Assembly: GCF_963678635.1 (NCBI RefSeq)
Contig: NC_087065.1
Span: 30,260,252 to 30,324,251, forward strand
Direction of reading: 5' to 3'
DNA: 64,000 bases
Source: Symsagittifera roscoffensis
Taxonomy: Eukaryota > Xenacoelomorpha > Acoela > Convolutidae
Position numbers and translations under genes: made by a program
Shown: positions 10,080 to 20,048 of the stretch, in pieces
How the letters are laid out: each line of letters begins with the position of its first letter
How positions within the stretch are numbered: the first letter of the stretch is position 1
Notes under the pieces: model-generated
Told to the model about the DNA's origin: nothing
The model's input: the letters and a program-made list of their open reading frames with translations, nothing else
Database searches by the model: none

Positions 10080-10440
10080 GTTTTCACAATTAAACATATA
10101 TGTAAATGGATTCCGCAAACAAAATGCGGGTTCCACTTACAATTTGCAGAGTCACTTAGAATTTGCGGATTCCAGTTACAGTTGAGGATTCCCCAACAGC
10201 TCAATCATTTGATTGTGGATTCATTTGTTTGTGAATTCCGCAAATTTGCTCTGAATTCCGGAAAAACAGTTGCGGATTCCGCATACTCGCCTATTTTGGA
10301 ACGATTTCGAGCGGTACATTGTTGTAGGTATTTGTTTGTGGAATCCAAAACACCGAAGAAGATCAAAGAAAAGTAGCAATGTTGCGGATTCCAATGCAGA
10401 GAATGCACAGTTTGCCCTCGTAATGAAAACGCAATAACTG
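10080..10440. repeat. Dispersed repeat with GCGGATTCCGC-type motifs
   Basis: The segment is studded with GGATTCC(GC) and its complement, and its far end reads CAATGCAGAGAATGCACAGTTTG. It aligns in order with 47330-47560, where the same motif string and the same end (AATGCACAGAATGCACAGTTTG) appear, and less well with 46320-46520. In both places a GATCGAAGTTGGG tandem array lies just upstream, so array and motif block form one mobile or duplicated unit. The small ORFs on both strands reflect the repeated motif only. Confidence 0.75.
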
Positions 10441-10900
10441 ATTACAATCTTCGTTTTGCCGAGTTTTGAGATTGCAATTTTATTCATGTTTTGCGATTTG
10501 AATTTCAGTCAAGAAAGTGGCCTGTAATTACAATATCTGTTTTTTTCAAGATTTTTCAAAACTAACATAGAACACCTTCCAAATCATTTGATAATTGTCA
10601 ATCTAAAGCACAAAAATGGACTTGGTATTGCTTCATATAAGAAAACATTGAAGTCCTTGATCATGCAAGATCATCAAACGAAGGATACAAGATCATCAAA
10701 CACCTCAAAACTGTTTCTTAAGAAAACTCAGTGAAAAATTTTTGCTTTTAAAAAAATTACGGAACAGGCTACTTGCCCAACTTCAAGCAGAAAATGCCGT
10801 ATCTTTGCCATATTGATTTATCTTTTGGCCGAATTGGGTCGAAAGCCCGGATGTTGTTCCACCCAAAATCTGTGGTCGGACACAGCCCTTTCGATCGATC
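10441..10900. other. No gene seen
   Basis: AT-rich, non-repetitive by eye; nothing supportable. Confidence 0.3.
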
Positions 10901-11165
10901 ACTATTTTAAAACATAGTAAAAAACTTGGCCGATTCGTAGTCAAACACTATTTTGAAATGTAGTCGAACGTAAAGTTGGGTCGAAACATAGTCGAATACA
11001 AGGATAAATACAAAGCCTTGTCAAAATATAGTCGAACACAAAGCGTGGTCGAAACATAGTCGAACACAAAGTCGAATACAAAATATATTCGAAACATAGT
11101 CAAAAATAGCCTTTTTGACTGAACACCATTTCAAAATTTAGTCAAAAACTTGGTCGAAACACTAT
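10901..11165. repeat. Degenerate GTCGAA-rich short tandem repeat
   Basis: The phrase (A)GTCGAA(C/A)ACA recurs roughly ten times in about 250 bp, typically as GTCGAAACATAGTCGAACAC. Spacing varies from 12 to 30 bp. Related TCGAA/GTCGA phrases continue thinly to about 11600. Confidence 0.7.
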
Positions 11166-11609
11166 TTTGCGTAATAAGTCAAGCATACTAATCCTAGACA
11201 AAAGTCCCAGTGACGCTGTTTTGCTAATAAAGTAGCTATACAAAAATTTGAAGTACAAAAAATTCTGATTTTTGTAACTTTTAATTTGAAGTATGTAAAA
11301 CCTTTTAAATTAAGTTCGAATACTATCAAAACAATGTTATTCAACTACTTTTACTAGTCCGTAATAAACAAATATCAAGCTTGCTAAATTTTCGAATTGT
11401 ATTAAGTATACAGACACTGGAAAAATATCTGGCTGAAACATGGCCAGTTTGGGTCGAGTCGGTCAAAAGATAGCAGACTTTAGTCGAGCACACGAAAATA
11501 CTTTTCTTTAGGTCGAATTGATCGAACAGCCCATTTGGGTCTAACACAAGCCATCGAGTTGCTCCAAGCAAGGCCATTTTTGGTTGAGTCGATCGAACCA
11601 TCCCGGGTT
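11166..11609. other. No gene seen
   Basis: Low-complexity AT-rich sequence with scattered GTCGA motifs continuing from the previous repeat; no gene. Confidence 0.3.
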
Positions 11610-12010
11610 ATTAAAAAACTTGTAATTTTGTTCGACCCCCTGCCTCAGGGATTCGACCCCCTGCCGACCCAAATGGTCCTCCCTTTGTACTATTTTGAGA
11701 TATCCATTATGGGCTGAATGACCTTAAATTTTTTCTAAAGGCGCCTTCGGTGCCAATCTTTACTAATTTTGAGGGTGGAGTGCACGCCGAAAAAAGCGAC
11801 TTTTTTGGTGGATGCTTTCCAAAAAGTGCCTAAAACGCCTTTTTTCAAAAATTTGCCTGCGGCGCAGAAAATTTGGTTCTAATTACGGTCTTTAAAGTGG
11901 TTTGGGAGAGCTCAAAAAAGCAACATGGTTCACCTTAAAAAAAGTCGACAAAATTTTGAATTTTTTTTTGAAAATCCGCCCCCACACTCGAGAAATTCCT
12001 AGATCCCCGC
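11610..12010 (-). mobile_element. hAT-like MITE copy (decayed)
   Basis: This segment contains the interior landmarks of a repeat family also seen near 39700-40000, 40331-40763, 41426-41663 and 58010-58240: CCCCCTGCCGACCCAAA, AAGGCGCCTTCGGTGCCAA, TGAGGGTGGAGTGCACGCCG, AAGTGCCTAAAACGCC and a terminal TAGATCCCCGCCTG. It runs opposite to the copy before exon 58249. The left end is duplicated (GATTCGACCCCCTGCC-like phrase twice). No target duplication is visible. Confidence 0.6.
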
Positions 12011-12311
12011 CTGTCTTTGCTAGTGTAAGTTAACAGCAACTGCAATTCAAATTCTTTGATAAAACTCAGAAAACAGGTAACATATAACACAAAGAAAAAA
12101 TATAACCAAATGTCGAAACCAGTAGTCAAAACTTATCTAAGAAATCACACAAATGCCCGAAAAATTTACCAAGACTTATACAAAGTTGAGTAAAAAAGAC
12201 AATGAAAACAGTTTGGAAAAACACATGCCTTACCCTTAAAAGAAACCAATTTATAACTGAAAACCTTACCACAATGCTAAGTGCCTCTCTATATGTGTAA
12301 CTGTGTTTCAG

Positions 12312-12509
12312 GTGAAGCTGGTGACTCCGTGTGAGATCAACGTCGCCTACTTCCCCTTCGACGTCACTCAATGCACAGTGGTGTTCACGAGTTATGGACA
12401 CACAGATGCCTCCATTGTGTACTCGTGGGACGACAACGGAGTTATGCTCCCAGGGGACAACCTGGACGACAATGGATTCCATTACATCTACGCACACCTA
12501 TCCACTAGG
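12312..12509 (+). CDS. Cys-loop ligand-gated anion channel, exon carrying the Cys-loop
   Basis: This is a 66-codon exon in phase 0 on both sides. The acceptor TTTCAG ends at 12311 and the donor is AGG/GTTAGT at 12510. It encodes the ligand-binding domain around the signature loop: CEINVAYFPFDVTQC has exactly 13 residues between the two cysteines and the canonical FPFD core. After it comes the strand with YSWDDNG, matching the W-D position of loop C's preceding strand in GABA, glycine, glutamate and histamine chloride channels. The product is a plasma-membrane pentameric channel subunit. Together with the exons at 42182 and 58249 it forms one open frame. GC content is about 52%, far above the flanks. 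Earlier exons (signal peptide and first half of the ligand domain) were not found in 1-12300. Confidence 0.92.
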
Positions 12510-15249
12510 GTTAGTCAGTAAAACAATGAGTCGTGTATTCGAATCAATGTCCCAATCGAGTGACTCCAACGATTACTCTGGACTTGACTGATAGCTCTCT
12601 TTTGTCCTCCCCCACCAGTAAGTTCTGACCAGAAAACTTTGTGCTCACATCGTCGGATTGCTATCAAAGTTGGCATGCGTTAAAAAAGTTATTAGGCTAA
12701 AAAACAAACCGATACAAAACAGTCCGGTTCAAGATTGTCCTTGGGTAACCCGGTTCTAGCTTCCACATAGAGTCCAACCCTCTGTGGCAAGCTAGCAACA
12801 CTTTGGCGCGACTGTAGTGGTCACTATTTTGTTGCTCATGTTTGTTCCACATGTTAATTGCAAAGTTTCTGGTGGCTTAAACGTTTGAGTTTAGCTCTTT
12901 TCCACTTCCCTCCATGCCTCCACCTTTCAAATTTTCCATCCGTTCACAATCCTCAGGTTGTTAAGCATGTCAAGTTTCATCGTGTTATGACTAGGTTCGA
13001 ATCGTCTTTGAAATTGAAAGCGATTGGTTGGGGCAAAGTCGAAACGGGCCGAAAATGCCAGAGTGAACGCGATGAGGGCAATTCTTGTACAATCAAAAAT
13101 TATCAAGTTTGCCACAGCAAAATTATTAACCAAACACTAAGGTGATGTGAAAAAACTGATGTGAGTTTTGACATGAATGTCAAAACTCAACTCGTTTTTT
13201 TTTAAACTTGCACTCGCGAAGATCAAGTTAATTTTAAACAAAATTTAGGTTAAAATTTCGGAAATTACAGTGAAACAGGAGTGCTGGTATCAAGGCGAAG
13301 CCCTGAAAGTTTTGACTTCATTTTTTGTTCTATGGAGTAATTTAAAATAAATATTTGAATAAATTTACAGAAAAGCAGCGAAAAAATTCAAAATATTGGT
13401 TTGATATCTTTTTGACTTCATTTTTTGTTCTATGGAGTAGTTTAAAATAAATATTTGAATAAATTTACAGAGAAGCAGAGAAAAAATTCAAAATATTGGT
13501 TTGATATCTTTTTGGAAAATCATCCCCACTCACTCTACGTTAAAATAAAAAAGATCTTGTTGGTAAGTATTAAACTTTTAAACAGAGCAAACAACATGCA
13601 TCAATTCAAATTAGAAAATTTTAAGGCGGATTAAATCACCGCTTATGAGTTAATATCACGAAATGTATCGTGCGTTATTTGTCCCAAATTGGCAAGTTAT
13701 CAATGTTTAAACCCCCATAACTAATGAAAAAAGATCTCAGGGGAAAGATTCAACATTTAAGCTCAATACAACAATACAAATCGAACAACAACACTTTTCG
13801 AAGGATTGTGAAAAGTTTCGCAAAAATTAGCATGTTGAAAATTCGAAAATTGTTTGGAGAAGAAACAACCCTGAGGACAAATATTCCATCATTTTATTTA
13901 TAACAGTCAAAACAACAAATAATATAAGAAATAAAACTTTTTCTAGTTTATCACCCCAATTGCTGTTTAAAGAACAAAGTCACATAATTTGCATTCAAAT
14001 AATTGATAAATGGAACAAATATCTTGCCTCAATTCAATTTGGAACGATTTCTTAGACCGTTTAATTCTCTGCTTACGCTTTAAGGGAATGAAAAATACCT
14101 TTACATATTGAACTCAAAGCATTGGTAGTTTTTAGATGCTCCGACTTCTAAGGAAAGAGATGTCATGTTTCTAACTCGATGGTTTTCTAGTGAAACCAAT
14201 GTCAGTTTTTCACTTGAAATGTTTTTTTTTTCATTTGAAGGTCTGAAAAATCTTCAGGCCTTCTGTGAACTGTGATGCTTCTAATTCAGATCTAACAGGA
14301 TCCTTTACCTGTAATTTTTTTATGCAGCTTTTTTCCAGATTCCGTCTCAAAATACCGAGTTTATGCTTGTTCTACATGCTATTACAGCTAAGTGCGTGAA
14401 GTTACGCAGTACAGTATGAATAACAAATATGTTCACAGTTGTTGATTTGTTCACTACGCCAATTTTCATTGCGTTATGACTACGCTATTTGAAAAAAAAG
14501 CCTTTTATGCAATTATGGGGATTGATGCACGCAACCTTTTTTGGTTTTCAATAAGCAAGCAGCAAAGAGCCGAAATATATCGGCTGAAAACTGCTTCAAT
14601 TTGATTTCTTTGCACGCTAATTGATGCAGCTTTAGTGCTAGTGCATTCCAAAACATAATTTCAGTTAGTTGAAATGAGCCGTCACTTTTTTTGTTTGAAA
14701 CACACTAAAAAAAAAGCAGTTGAACCCAAGTTTTTGATTTTAACTCCAATTTTTATGATTAAAAACTTGACTGCTGAACCTACATGCAAAAACTCAAGTC
14801 TAACAAAACCAAACAGTTTTAAAATATTTCAAAAGAAATGCTAATATTAAAACAGCACTGAATCTTCCAAGCGAGATTACGTGTCTCTTGGGTGAAGCTT
14901 AATTCAATTTTGCCTCATTTTATGCCGTCTAATCTTAAACCCATCTTGATCATAAGTTATGGTACAATAACAGGCATTGTATTTTATGGGGAGTTTCTAA
15001 GTTTATATCAGTTGTTTTGAAAACACTGAACATTGCCACAGTGAACGCTTTACCTTTGATTGCAATCAAGAAAGATACAAACCGAAAAGTTACAAGGAAG
15101 ATCAATTAAACTGTTTCATAAAGCACTGCTCTTTTAAAGATCAGCTCTTTGAATTTAACTTCATTTGAGTTTTCTTCCTACAAAATTTAACATGTTTCGG
15201 GAGCTATAACAAAAAATCGATCAAAACACTGTTTAAAAAGTAGAGAAAA
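12510..15249 (+). repeat. First part of the receptor intron: source-like module of the intron duplications
   Basis: No coding exon. Blocks from here recur later in the same intron: TCAGTAAAAC...CTGTCCCA...TGGCTCC-like (12515-12590); CTGACCAGTAAA and GATTGCTATGAAAGCTCGC-like (12620-12675); ATACAAAACAGTCC...CTCTGTGGCAAGC...TGTTCCACATGTT (12710-12860); CATGTCAAGTTTCATCGCGTT...GGGCCGAA...CCACAGCAAAATTA (12965-13130). Matching blocks lie at 31.0-32.2, 32.9-33.6, 34.4-35.7 and 35.9-37.0 kb. The part 13.1-15.25 kb aligns in order with 39.05-40.33 kb. The shadow ORFs 12331-12591 and 12858-13145 should not be read as genes. Confidence 0.7.
13311..13512. repeat. 100-bp direct duplication
   Basis: Two adjacent copies start with TTTGACTTCATTTTTTG at 13311 and 13411 and end in TTGGTTTGATATCTTTTT. 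They differ at only a few positions, so the duplication is recent. Confidence 0.9.
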
Positions 15250-15659
15250 TGGAACCTGATCTAAACTACATTTTATGATTGGATAATTTAGATATTTTAC
15301 CAATGTAAAGTATTTAATATTAACCAATCATGATCCATCTAACTAACAACCCACTTATTTGTAAGTGCTGAAGTTACTTGTAATTTCAGCACCAGAGAGA
15401 TTTGAATTTAACTTAGAAATTAGTTGGACTCTCCCGAGCACTTCAACAGCCGCAATAGACCAGTATACCCTAGATCTATTGAGCCTAGCAGAGACTAGTT
15501 AAACAACCTGAGACTAGATAGTATAAGAGTAAGATTAGGATCGGTATTAGACTAAGAAGTTGCACGAATCTATCCGGCCGAAAATAAGATAGCGTGACGA
15601 GCAGACGGTGTACCCTATCCGAAATTACTCTATGAGTTAACCAACTCGGTCCTAACTCA
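15250..15659 (+). repeat. 5' LTR
   Basis: The 410-bp repeat begins TGGAACCTGATC and ends GGTCCTAACTCA, with the usual TG...CA termini. Compared by eye it appears identical to the 3' copy. It contains a perfect hairpin, GTGCTGAA/TTCAGCAC, with a 12-base loop (15365-15392) in the middle. I see no canonical AATAAA and no strong TATA box; TAGTATAAGAG near 15517 is the closest. The 3' copy is offset by exactly 14185 bases. Confidence 0.97.
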
Positions 15660-15661
15660 TC

Positions 15662-15680
15662 TGGTGCGACCATAAGTCTC
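15662..15680 (+). other. Candidate primer-binding site
   Basis: Two bases after the 5' LTR the sequence reads TGGTGCGACCATAAGTC, so its complement would end in GCACCA as a tRNA 3' end must. Just downstream, CTCGAAC is the complement of a T-loop-like GTTCGAG. I could not match it to a specific tRNA. Confidence 0.5.
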
Positions 15681-16912
15681 GAACAAGACCTTAATAGCTT
15701 AGAATTAACCAAAATAGATTAGAAATTAGACAAAAACATTTACAAAATGTTATACGACAATAATTTAATCGAAATGTCTCTACGACTCAATAGATCAGAG
15801 CCAATATTCCGAACCATAACAGAACTACCCGGAATTGGAAGAAGACCTCGAACCAGAGACGACATACGACAAAGTAGAAACTTGCCATATAGCTATATGA
15901 TAGTTAGGCAAAAATCAGAACAAACTTTTATATTTAGAATACTACTGGCAATGAATTTAGATTTTCATTTGCAAACATAAAACCTTGAAGTTAAACTTCA
16001 AAATCATTTCAGGCGCTAAACAAAATTATTAATATACAATAACGATTGATAAAAAGATCTAAGATCGTTTTCCTAAAATTCTGCAGTAATATACAAAACA
16101 TGTTTGAAAAATATTTATTGAAAAATAAAAATAAAAATTAGTAGCATGACAATAAATGGTTAGTAATCATAAATCATCCTGTTGTTCCAGCTCCATCATC
16201 TAAAACATAACAGCAATCATAAACCCACTAATATCATCAAAACACTAAAACTTTCCTTTACACATATTTAAAATTTTATTAAAACTTAAATTCACTTAAT
16301 TTTAAAACCAGATCATCAAGGCTTATCCTTGGATCTTAAATCATTTTCTACTTAATTAAATTTCAAATTTGATCATCAAGGCTTATCCTTGGATCAAACA
16401 GAACAACTTTGTTCTCCCCCACCCACTTAATTAGTGTCTAACGACCTCAAACGTCGATTCACTACCCAACCCTTTCTAAAGACCCAAGACTAATAGAAAT
16501 TTTTAAACAAAACTAATCATTCAAATTAGGATAAACAGTGAAGAACTTCGGTTATTCATCCTTCACTTGACCCCCCCTCTTAACAGACCCAGGATAAATC
16601 TTAGACTTAGTAAGTTTAAAATAGTATCTAACGAACTACTCGCGTTCTAATTATACCTGAACCTTGTGGATCGATTTACTATTCTCCAACCCTTGAACAC
16701 AATCACTACCCCTAAGTAAGATTAAGTAAGTTAACACCTTAACTTATACTAGCCACGAGAAAGTAAAAAATCATTCTTCGGAATCGATATACTTTTCTCT
16801 CCAACCCTGAACAAACAGACCCAGGTTAAGCTAACCAAAAAATCGTAAGAACTAACAGTTTAAGAAAATAGAAACCATTTAACAACCTTTTGCATCCGTC
16901 ATTCTAAACCTT
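15681..16912 (+). other. Untranslated leader / packaging region of the LTR element
   Basis: About 1.2 kb without a convincing gene. A 77-codon ORF (15747-15980) is Arg-rich and of unknown value. GATCATCAAGGCTTATCCTT, followed by GGATC, occurs twice exactly 60 bp apart (16311-16335 and 16371-16395), a plausible cis-acting element. Many CCCAACCCTTTCTAA/CCAACCCTGAAC-like phrases recur between 16430 and 16820. The region is where packaging and dimerisation signals would be expected. Confidence 0.45.
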
Positions 16913-17380
16913 ATGTCATTTAAAAACCTAGGAAATAAACAAACAATCGTTTTACACAATTGTGAAATAGATAACAAAAAATACGACCTTGTAATCACAC
17001 CTCATACACAAACAGTTGGATACATTCGAACAAAACGACAAACACTAAAAAGAAAAATAATAACGAAACAAAGACAAATAACACGAAAAAGATTTTCAAA
17101 AAATCGAAACGCATTTTCAGAATCAGAAACCAACAGTTTAGACGAACTTTACAAACTAAAAGAATCAATAGATAAAAATTACCCACTTCACGATCAATTA
17201 TATTTCTCTGACTCAGAAACAACTTCAAATTCATCAAAAAGAGGAAAAAGAAGAATAAAAAAGCAGTATAAACACAAACCAGTACATTTATACAATTGGA
17301 ATCAACCAATTCGACACATTAATAATTACATATTAACAGTCATCGAACGAAAAAATGAGCTCAACGCACACCCCAGGTGA
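16913..17380 (+). CDS. 155-aa basic ORF upstream of and overlapping gag
   Basis: The ORF starts at an ATG 1.25 kb after the 5' LTR and overlaps the gag ATG by 26 bases in a different frame. Residues 35-70 and 105-120 are strongly basic (for example KRQTLKRKIITKQRQITRKR), and the middle holds an acidic Ser/Glu stretch. There is no membrane segment or recognised domain. The G-poor, A-rich codon use matches the rest of the element. It could be a small RNA-binding or regulatory protein, or an N-terminal Gag extension reached by frameshift; the sequence alone does not decide. Spurious ORF is possible but unlikely at this length. Confidence 0.55.
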   Translation: MSFKNLGNKQTIVLHNCEIDNKKYDLVITPHTQTVGYIRTKRQTLKRKIITKQRQITRKRFSKNRNAFSESETNSLDELYKLKESIDKNYPLHDQLYFSDSETTSNSSKRGKRRIKKQYKHKPVHLYNWNQPIRHINNYILTVIERKNELNAHPR

Positions 17381-19745
17381 AGAAAGTCCAGATGATGATG
17401 AAATCTTTCCTTTTATAGTAGATGCAACCACTGATAGAGGACAGCATATATTTTGCAAAAATTTACTATTAAATTTATTTGAACCCGGAATCAGTCCATG
17501 TAAAACAGAGTTCCCAGATGTAAAAATCAAAAGACAAATCATAGACCACTACTTAAAAGATATATGCAACATAACACAACAGTATGGAATCTACTCCATA
17601 GAATTCACCTCACCAAACCATAATCATAGAAAATATACAATTCAAACAGACGATCTTGATTTAGAATTCTCAAAAGTTTTTTCAGAATATATAAAAAGCA
17701 TCCAATATCATAACTCACAAAGAGCAAACTCCATATTCACCAATGAAGTTTTCGCAATAATATATAGTTATATTTCGATATTAGAAAACGAAATCCCAAT
17801 AACAAATGTCTCACCGACAGAAACATCTAAACATTTGAAAGTACGACATGAAATCACACTACTCTCTAGTTATTTAAACATCATTAAAGAAAATTTCACG
17901 AAAGACGACGTTTCACAACATACAAAACACGATCTACAAAAAATTTTGGCATGGTTCATCATAGATTATTTCACACACAATATCGATTTAATTGCACAAG
18001 CAAGAAAAAATTTTAGACCCCAAAACTCGAACGATGATACCGCTATCACAGAACAATCAGATTATGTTTGGGACCCCGAATGGTCTCATCCCGCATTTAT
18101 AAGCTTCCCACAATCAATCTCAAGTCAAGCAATAAGTACGATATCTTACATAAGAGATTATGTAAAAGTAATACCATTAACCATTGATGCAACACCATTA
18201 AACTATAATACATTTTTGCCCGATACACAAAATAATAGTTTAAACTCTACAGTTATACACAATGAAAACCTCAATGGAACTAGGAATCTTACTCAACAAG
18301 ATATCCAGACACCATCACACTTCATAAATGAAGAAATTGTACACACAACAACTACACAACAAAGTATTTCACCAATACGCCCAAATTTAACAACACCAAG
18401 AAATACAAATCCTTCACAAACACAGGTAACCTTACAATCAACCGTTAAACCTTCGGTTGCCCCTAAATATTCACATATGGATTACCAAACATACAGACCC
18501 ATGACAATACCATCAAAAACACGCAAAACATTCACTAGAAACAACTTTGCAGACCATAATTATAATTATACACATCCCTCAAAAACATATAACCAACCAC
18601 AAAGAAATTTTAACCAATATACAAGATCTCGAAATTGGGATAACCCAATGACCCAACCTAATTCAATAAATTTACAAACAAATCCTCCACAGGATCACAG
18701 TGAAAATTACCCATTTTTTCAACAAAATAAAAATAAAAAACAGACATCTTATCAAATGGATTATTTATCCTCAGATGATGATTTCTTACAACCAGATATA
18801 TTTGCACCAAATACTCAAGAATATCGTAGACAAGGAATACAGAGAACACGTACAAATCATAGAAATTTTTCTCCACAACCAATAGATGCACAACATCAAC
18901 AACCAATTCAACAACAAAATCTAATTAATACACAATCTTTTCAACCAATTCAACAACAAAATCCAATGACTGCACACTCGTATCAAGCATCACAAATGCA
19001 AAATGAAATACCACTCCCATATTATCTCCAACAACATGAAATAACAAGAAACCAACTTTCAAATTTTTCTCAAATGCCAAATGCAGCAGAATCATTACAA
19101 ATGACAATGAATCCATACCTTATGGGTGGATCATCAATAACATCAAACAAACTTTTAATGGTTTTCACAGGAACAGACCCTGAATACTCTGTAGAAGATT
19201 ATTTAAATGCAGTAACAGCAAACCTGATTTTAAATATTGGACCTGAACCAATTAATACGCCACTACATCAAAACTGGATACATCGACGCACAGCGTTAAT
19301 ACAAACAACCTTAGATGGCGCAGCCCAAAAATGGTTTTCAGTACTACCTCTAGAAATAAAATCAAACTGGAAAAGGTTTACACAGGAATTTTCAAAAATG
19401 TTTGACTCCGAAAGAAACAAACAACAACAAAGAGTTTTATGTAATGAAATTCGCAGATTACCAAACGAAACCATCAAGCAAATAGCAGTACGAATCGAAA
19501 CACTAGTTCGAAAAGCATATTCATTAAATACACATGACTATAAAAACACAAAGATGACAGAAATCTTAATGATGACCTTAACACCACAATTAAGGAAAAT
19601 AGCAATAAAAAAGAGAGCATCCCATCCTTCTTCAATTCGAGAACCCGATTTAGATTTTCGAAAACTAGTAGACAAATTAGAACAAGCAGAAATCACGATG
19701 AAACTAGAAGAAACGGAAAATCTGATATTACAATACGTTAATTGA
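17355..19745 (+). CDS. gag: Gag polyprotein (796 aa) with capsid-like C-terminal domain
   Basis: Residues 1-280 are a mixed, possibly helical matrix-like part. Residues about 280-590 are low-complexity, rich in Gln, Asn, Pro, Thr and Ser, with QPIQQQN repeated. Residues about 598-796 form a retrotransposon capsid domain: it opens with FTGTDPEYSVEDYLNAV, passes through DGAAQKWFSVLP, and includes WKRFTQEFSKMFD and RVLCNEIRRLP, the signature helices of Ty3/gypsy-type Gag. The frame ends at a TGA (19743-19745), yet the same frame continues with Gag sequence into the zinc knuckle. A decayed relative on the minus strand at 60.3 kb has a sense codon (ACT) at the matching position, so the TGA is probably a lesion in this copy, although readthrough cannot be excluded. 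Confidence 0.92.
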   Translation: MSSTHTPGEESPDDDEIFPFIVDATTDRGQHIFCKNLLLNLFEPGISPCKTEFPDVKIKRQIIDHYLKDICNITQQYGIYSIEFTSPNHNHRKYTIQTDDLDLEFSKVFSEYIKSIQYHNSQRANSIFTNEVFAIIYSYISILENEIPITNVSPTETSKHLKVRHEITLLSSYLNIIKENFTKDDVSQHTKHDLQKILAWFIIDYFTHNIDLIAQARKNFRPQNSNDDTAITEQSDYVWDPEWSHPAFISFPQSISSQAISTISYIRDYVKVIPLTIDATPLNYNTFLPDTQNNSLNSTVIHNENLNGTRNLTQQDIQTPSHFINEEIVHTTTTQQSISPIRPNLTTPRNTNPSQTQVTLQSTVKPSVAPKYSHMDYQTYRPMTIPSKTRKTFTRNNFADHNYNYTHPSKTYNQPQRNFNQYTRSRNWDNPMTQPNSINLQTNPPQDHSENYPFFQQNKNKKQTSYQMDYLSSDDDFLQPDIFAPNTQEYRRQGIQRTRTNHRNFSPQPIDAQHQQPIQQQNLINTQSFQPIQQQNPMTAHSYQASQMQNEIPLPYYLQQHEITRNQLSNFSQMPNAAESLQMTMNPYLMGGSSITSNKLLMVFTGTDPEYSVEDYLNAVTANLILNIGPEPINTPLHQNWIHRRTALIQTTLDGAAQKWFSVLPLEIKSNWKRFTQEFSKMFDSERNKQQQRVLCNEIRRLPNETIKQIAVRIETLVRKAYSLNTHDYKNTKMTEILMMTLTPQLRKIAIKKRASHPSSIREPDLDFRKLVDKLEQAEITMKLEETENLILQYVN

Positions 19746-20048
19746 ATTGAAACGACTCCCACTAATATTAATAATATACAGGAATCAGAGACAGACCTCG
19801 TTGAAAAAATCACTGAAATACTCAATATTTACGAAAAGAACCCGAACTTTAAAGGCAAACCATCTTTCAAAAAATGGTGTAATTATTGCCGACGATACGG
19901 ACATAGTATTTCCGAATGTAGACAAAAACAGCAAGACAATCAAAATAAACCTCAAAAATATAAAGAACCAAATAAATCATTCTATCAATACATGATACTA
20001 AAGGACCAATTTCACCCTCATCAGAAGGAAACTCCTACATTATGGTAA
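19746..20048 (+). pseudogene. Gag nucleocapsid tail with CCHC zinc knuckle, then deletion junction
   Basis: This runs in the same frame as gag, beyond the TGA. It holds one CCHC zinc knuckle, CNYCRRYGHSISEC (CX2CX4HX4C, bases 19878-19919), followed by a Lys/Gln-rich basic tail that would bind genomic RNA. Near 19993 homology jumps into the middle of integrase in another frame, and the gag frame stops at TAA 20046-20048. Protease, reverse transcriptase and RNase H should lie between; none of their motifs is present. Confidence 0.85.

Noticed and set aside
12331-12591. Alternative 86-codon frame over the Cys-loop exon
   Set aside because: Antiphase to the clear receptor frame and not bounded by the splice sites.
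16995-17309. 104-codon minus-strand ORF rich in Phe and Leu
   Set aside because: Shadow of the A-rich plus-strand ORF; poly-Phe is the complement of AAA/GAA codons.
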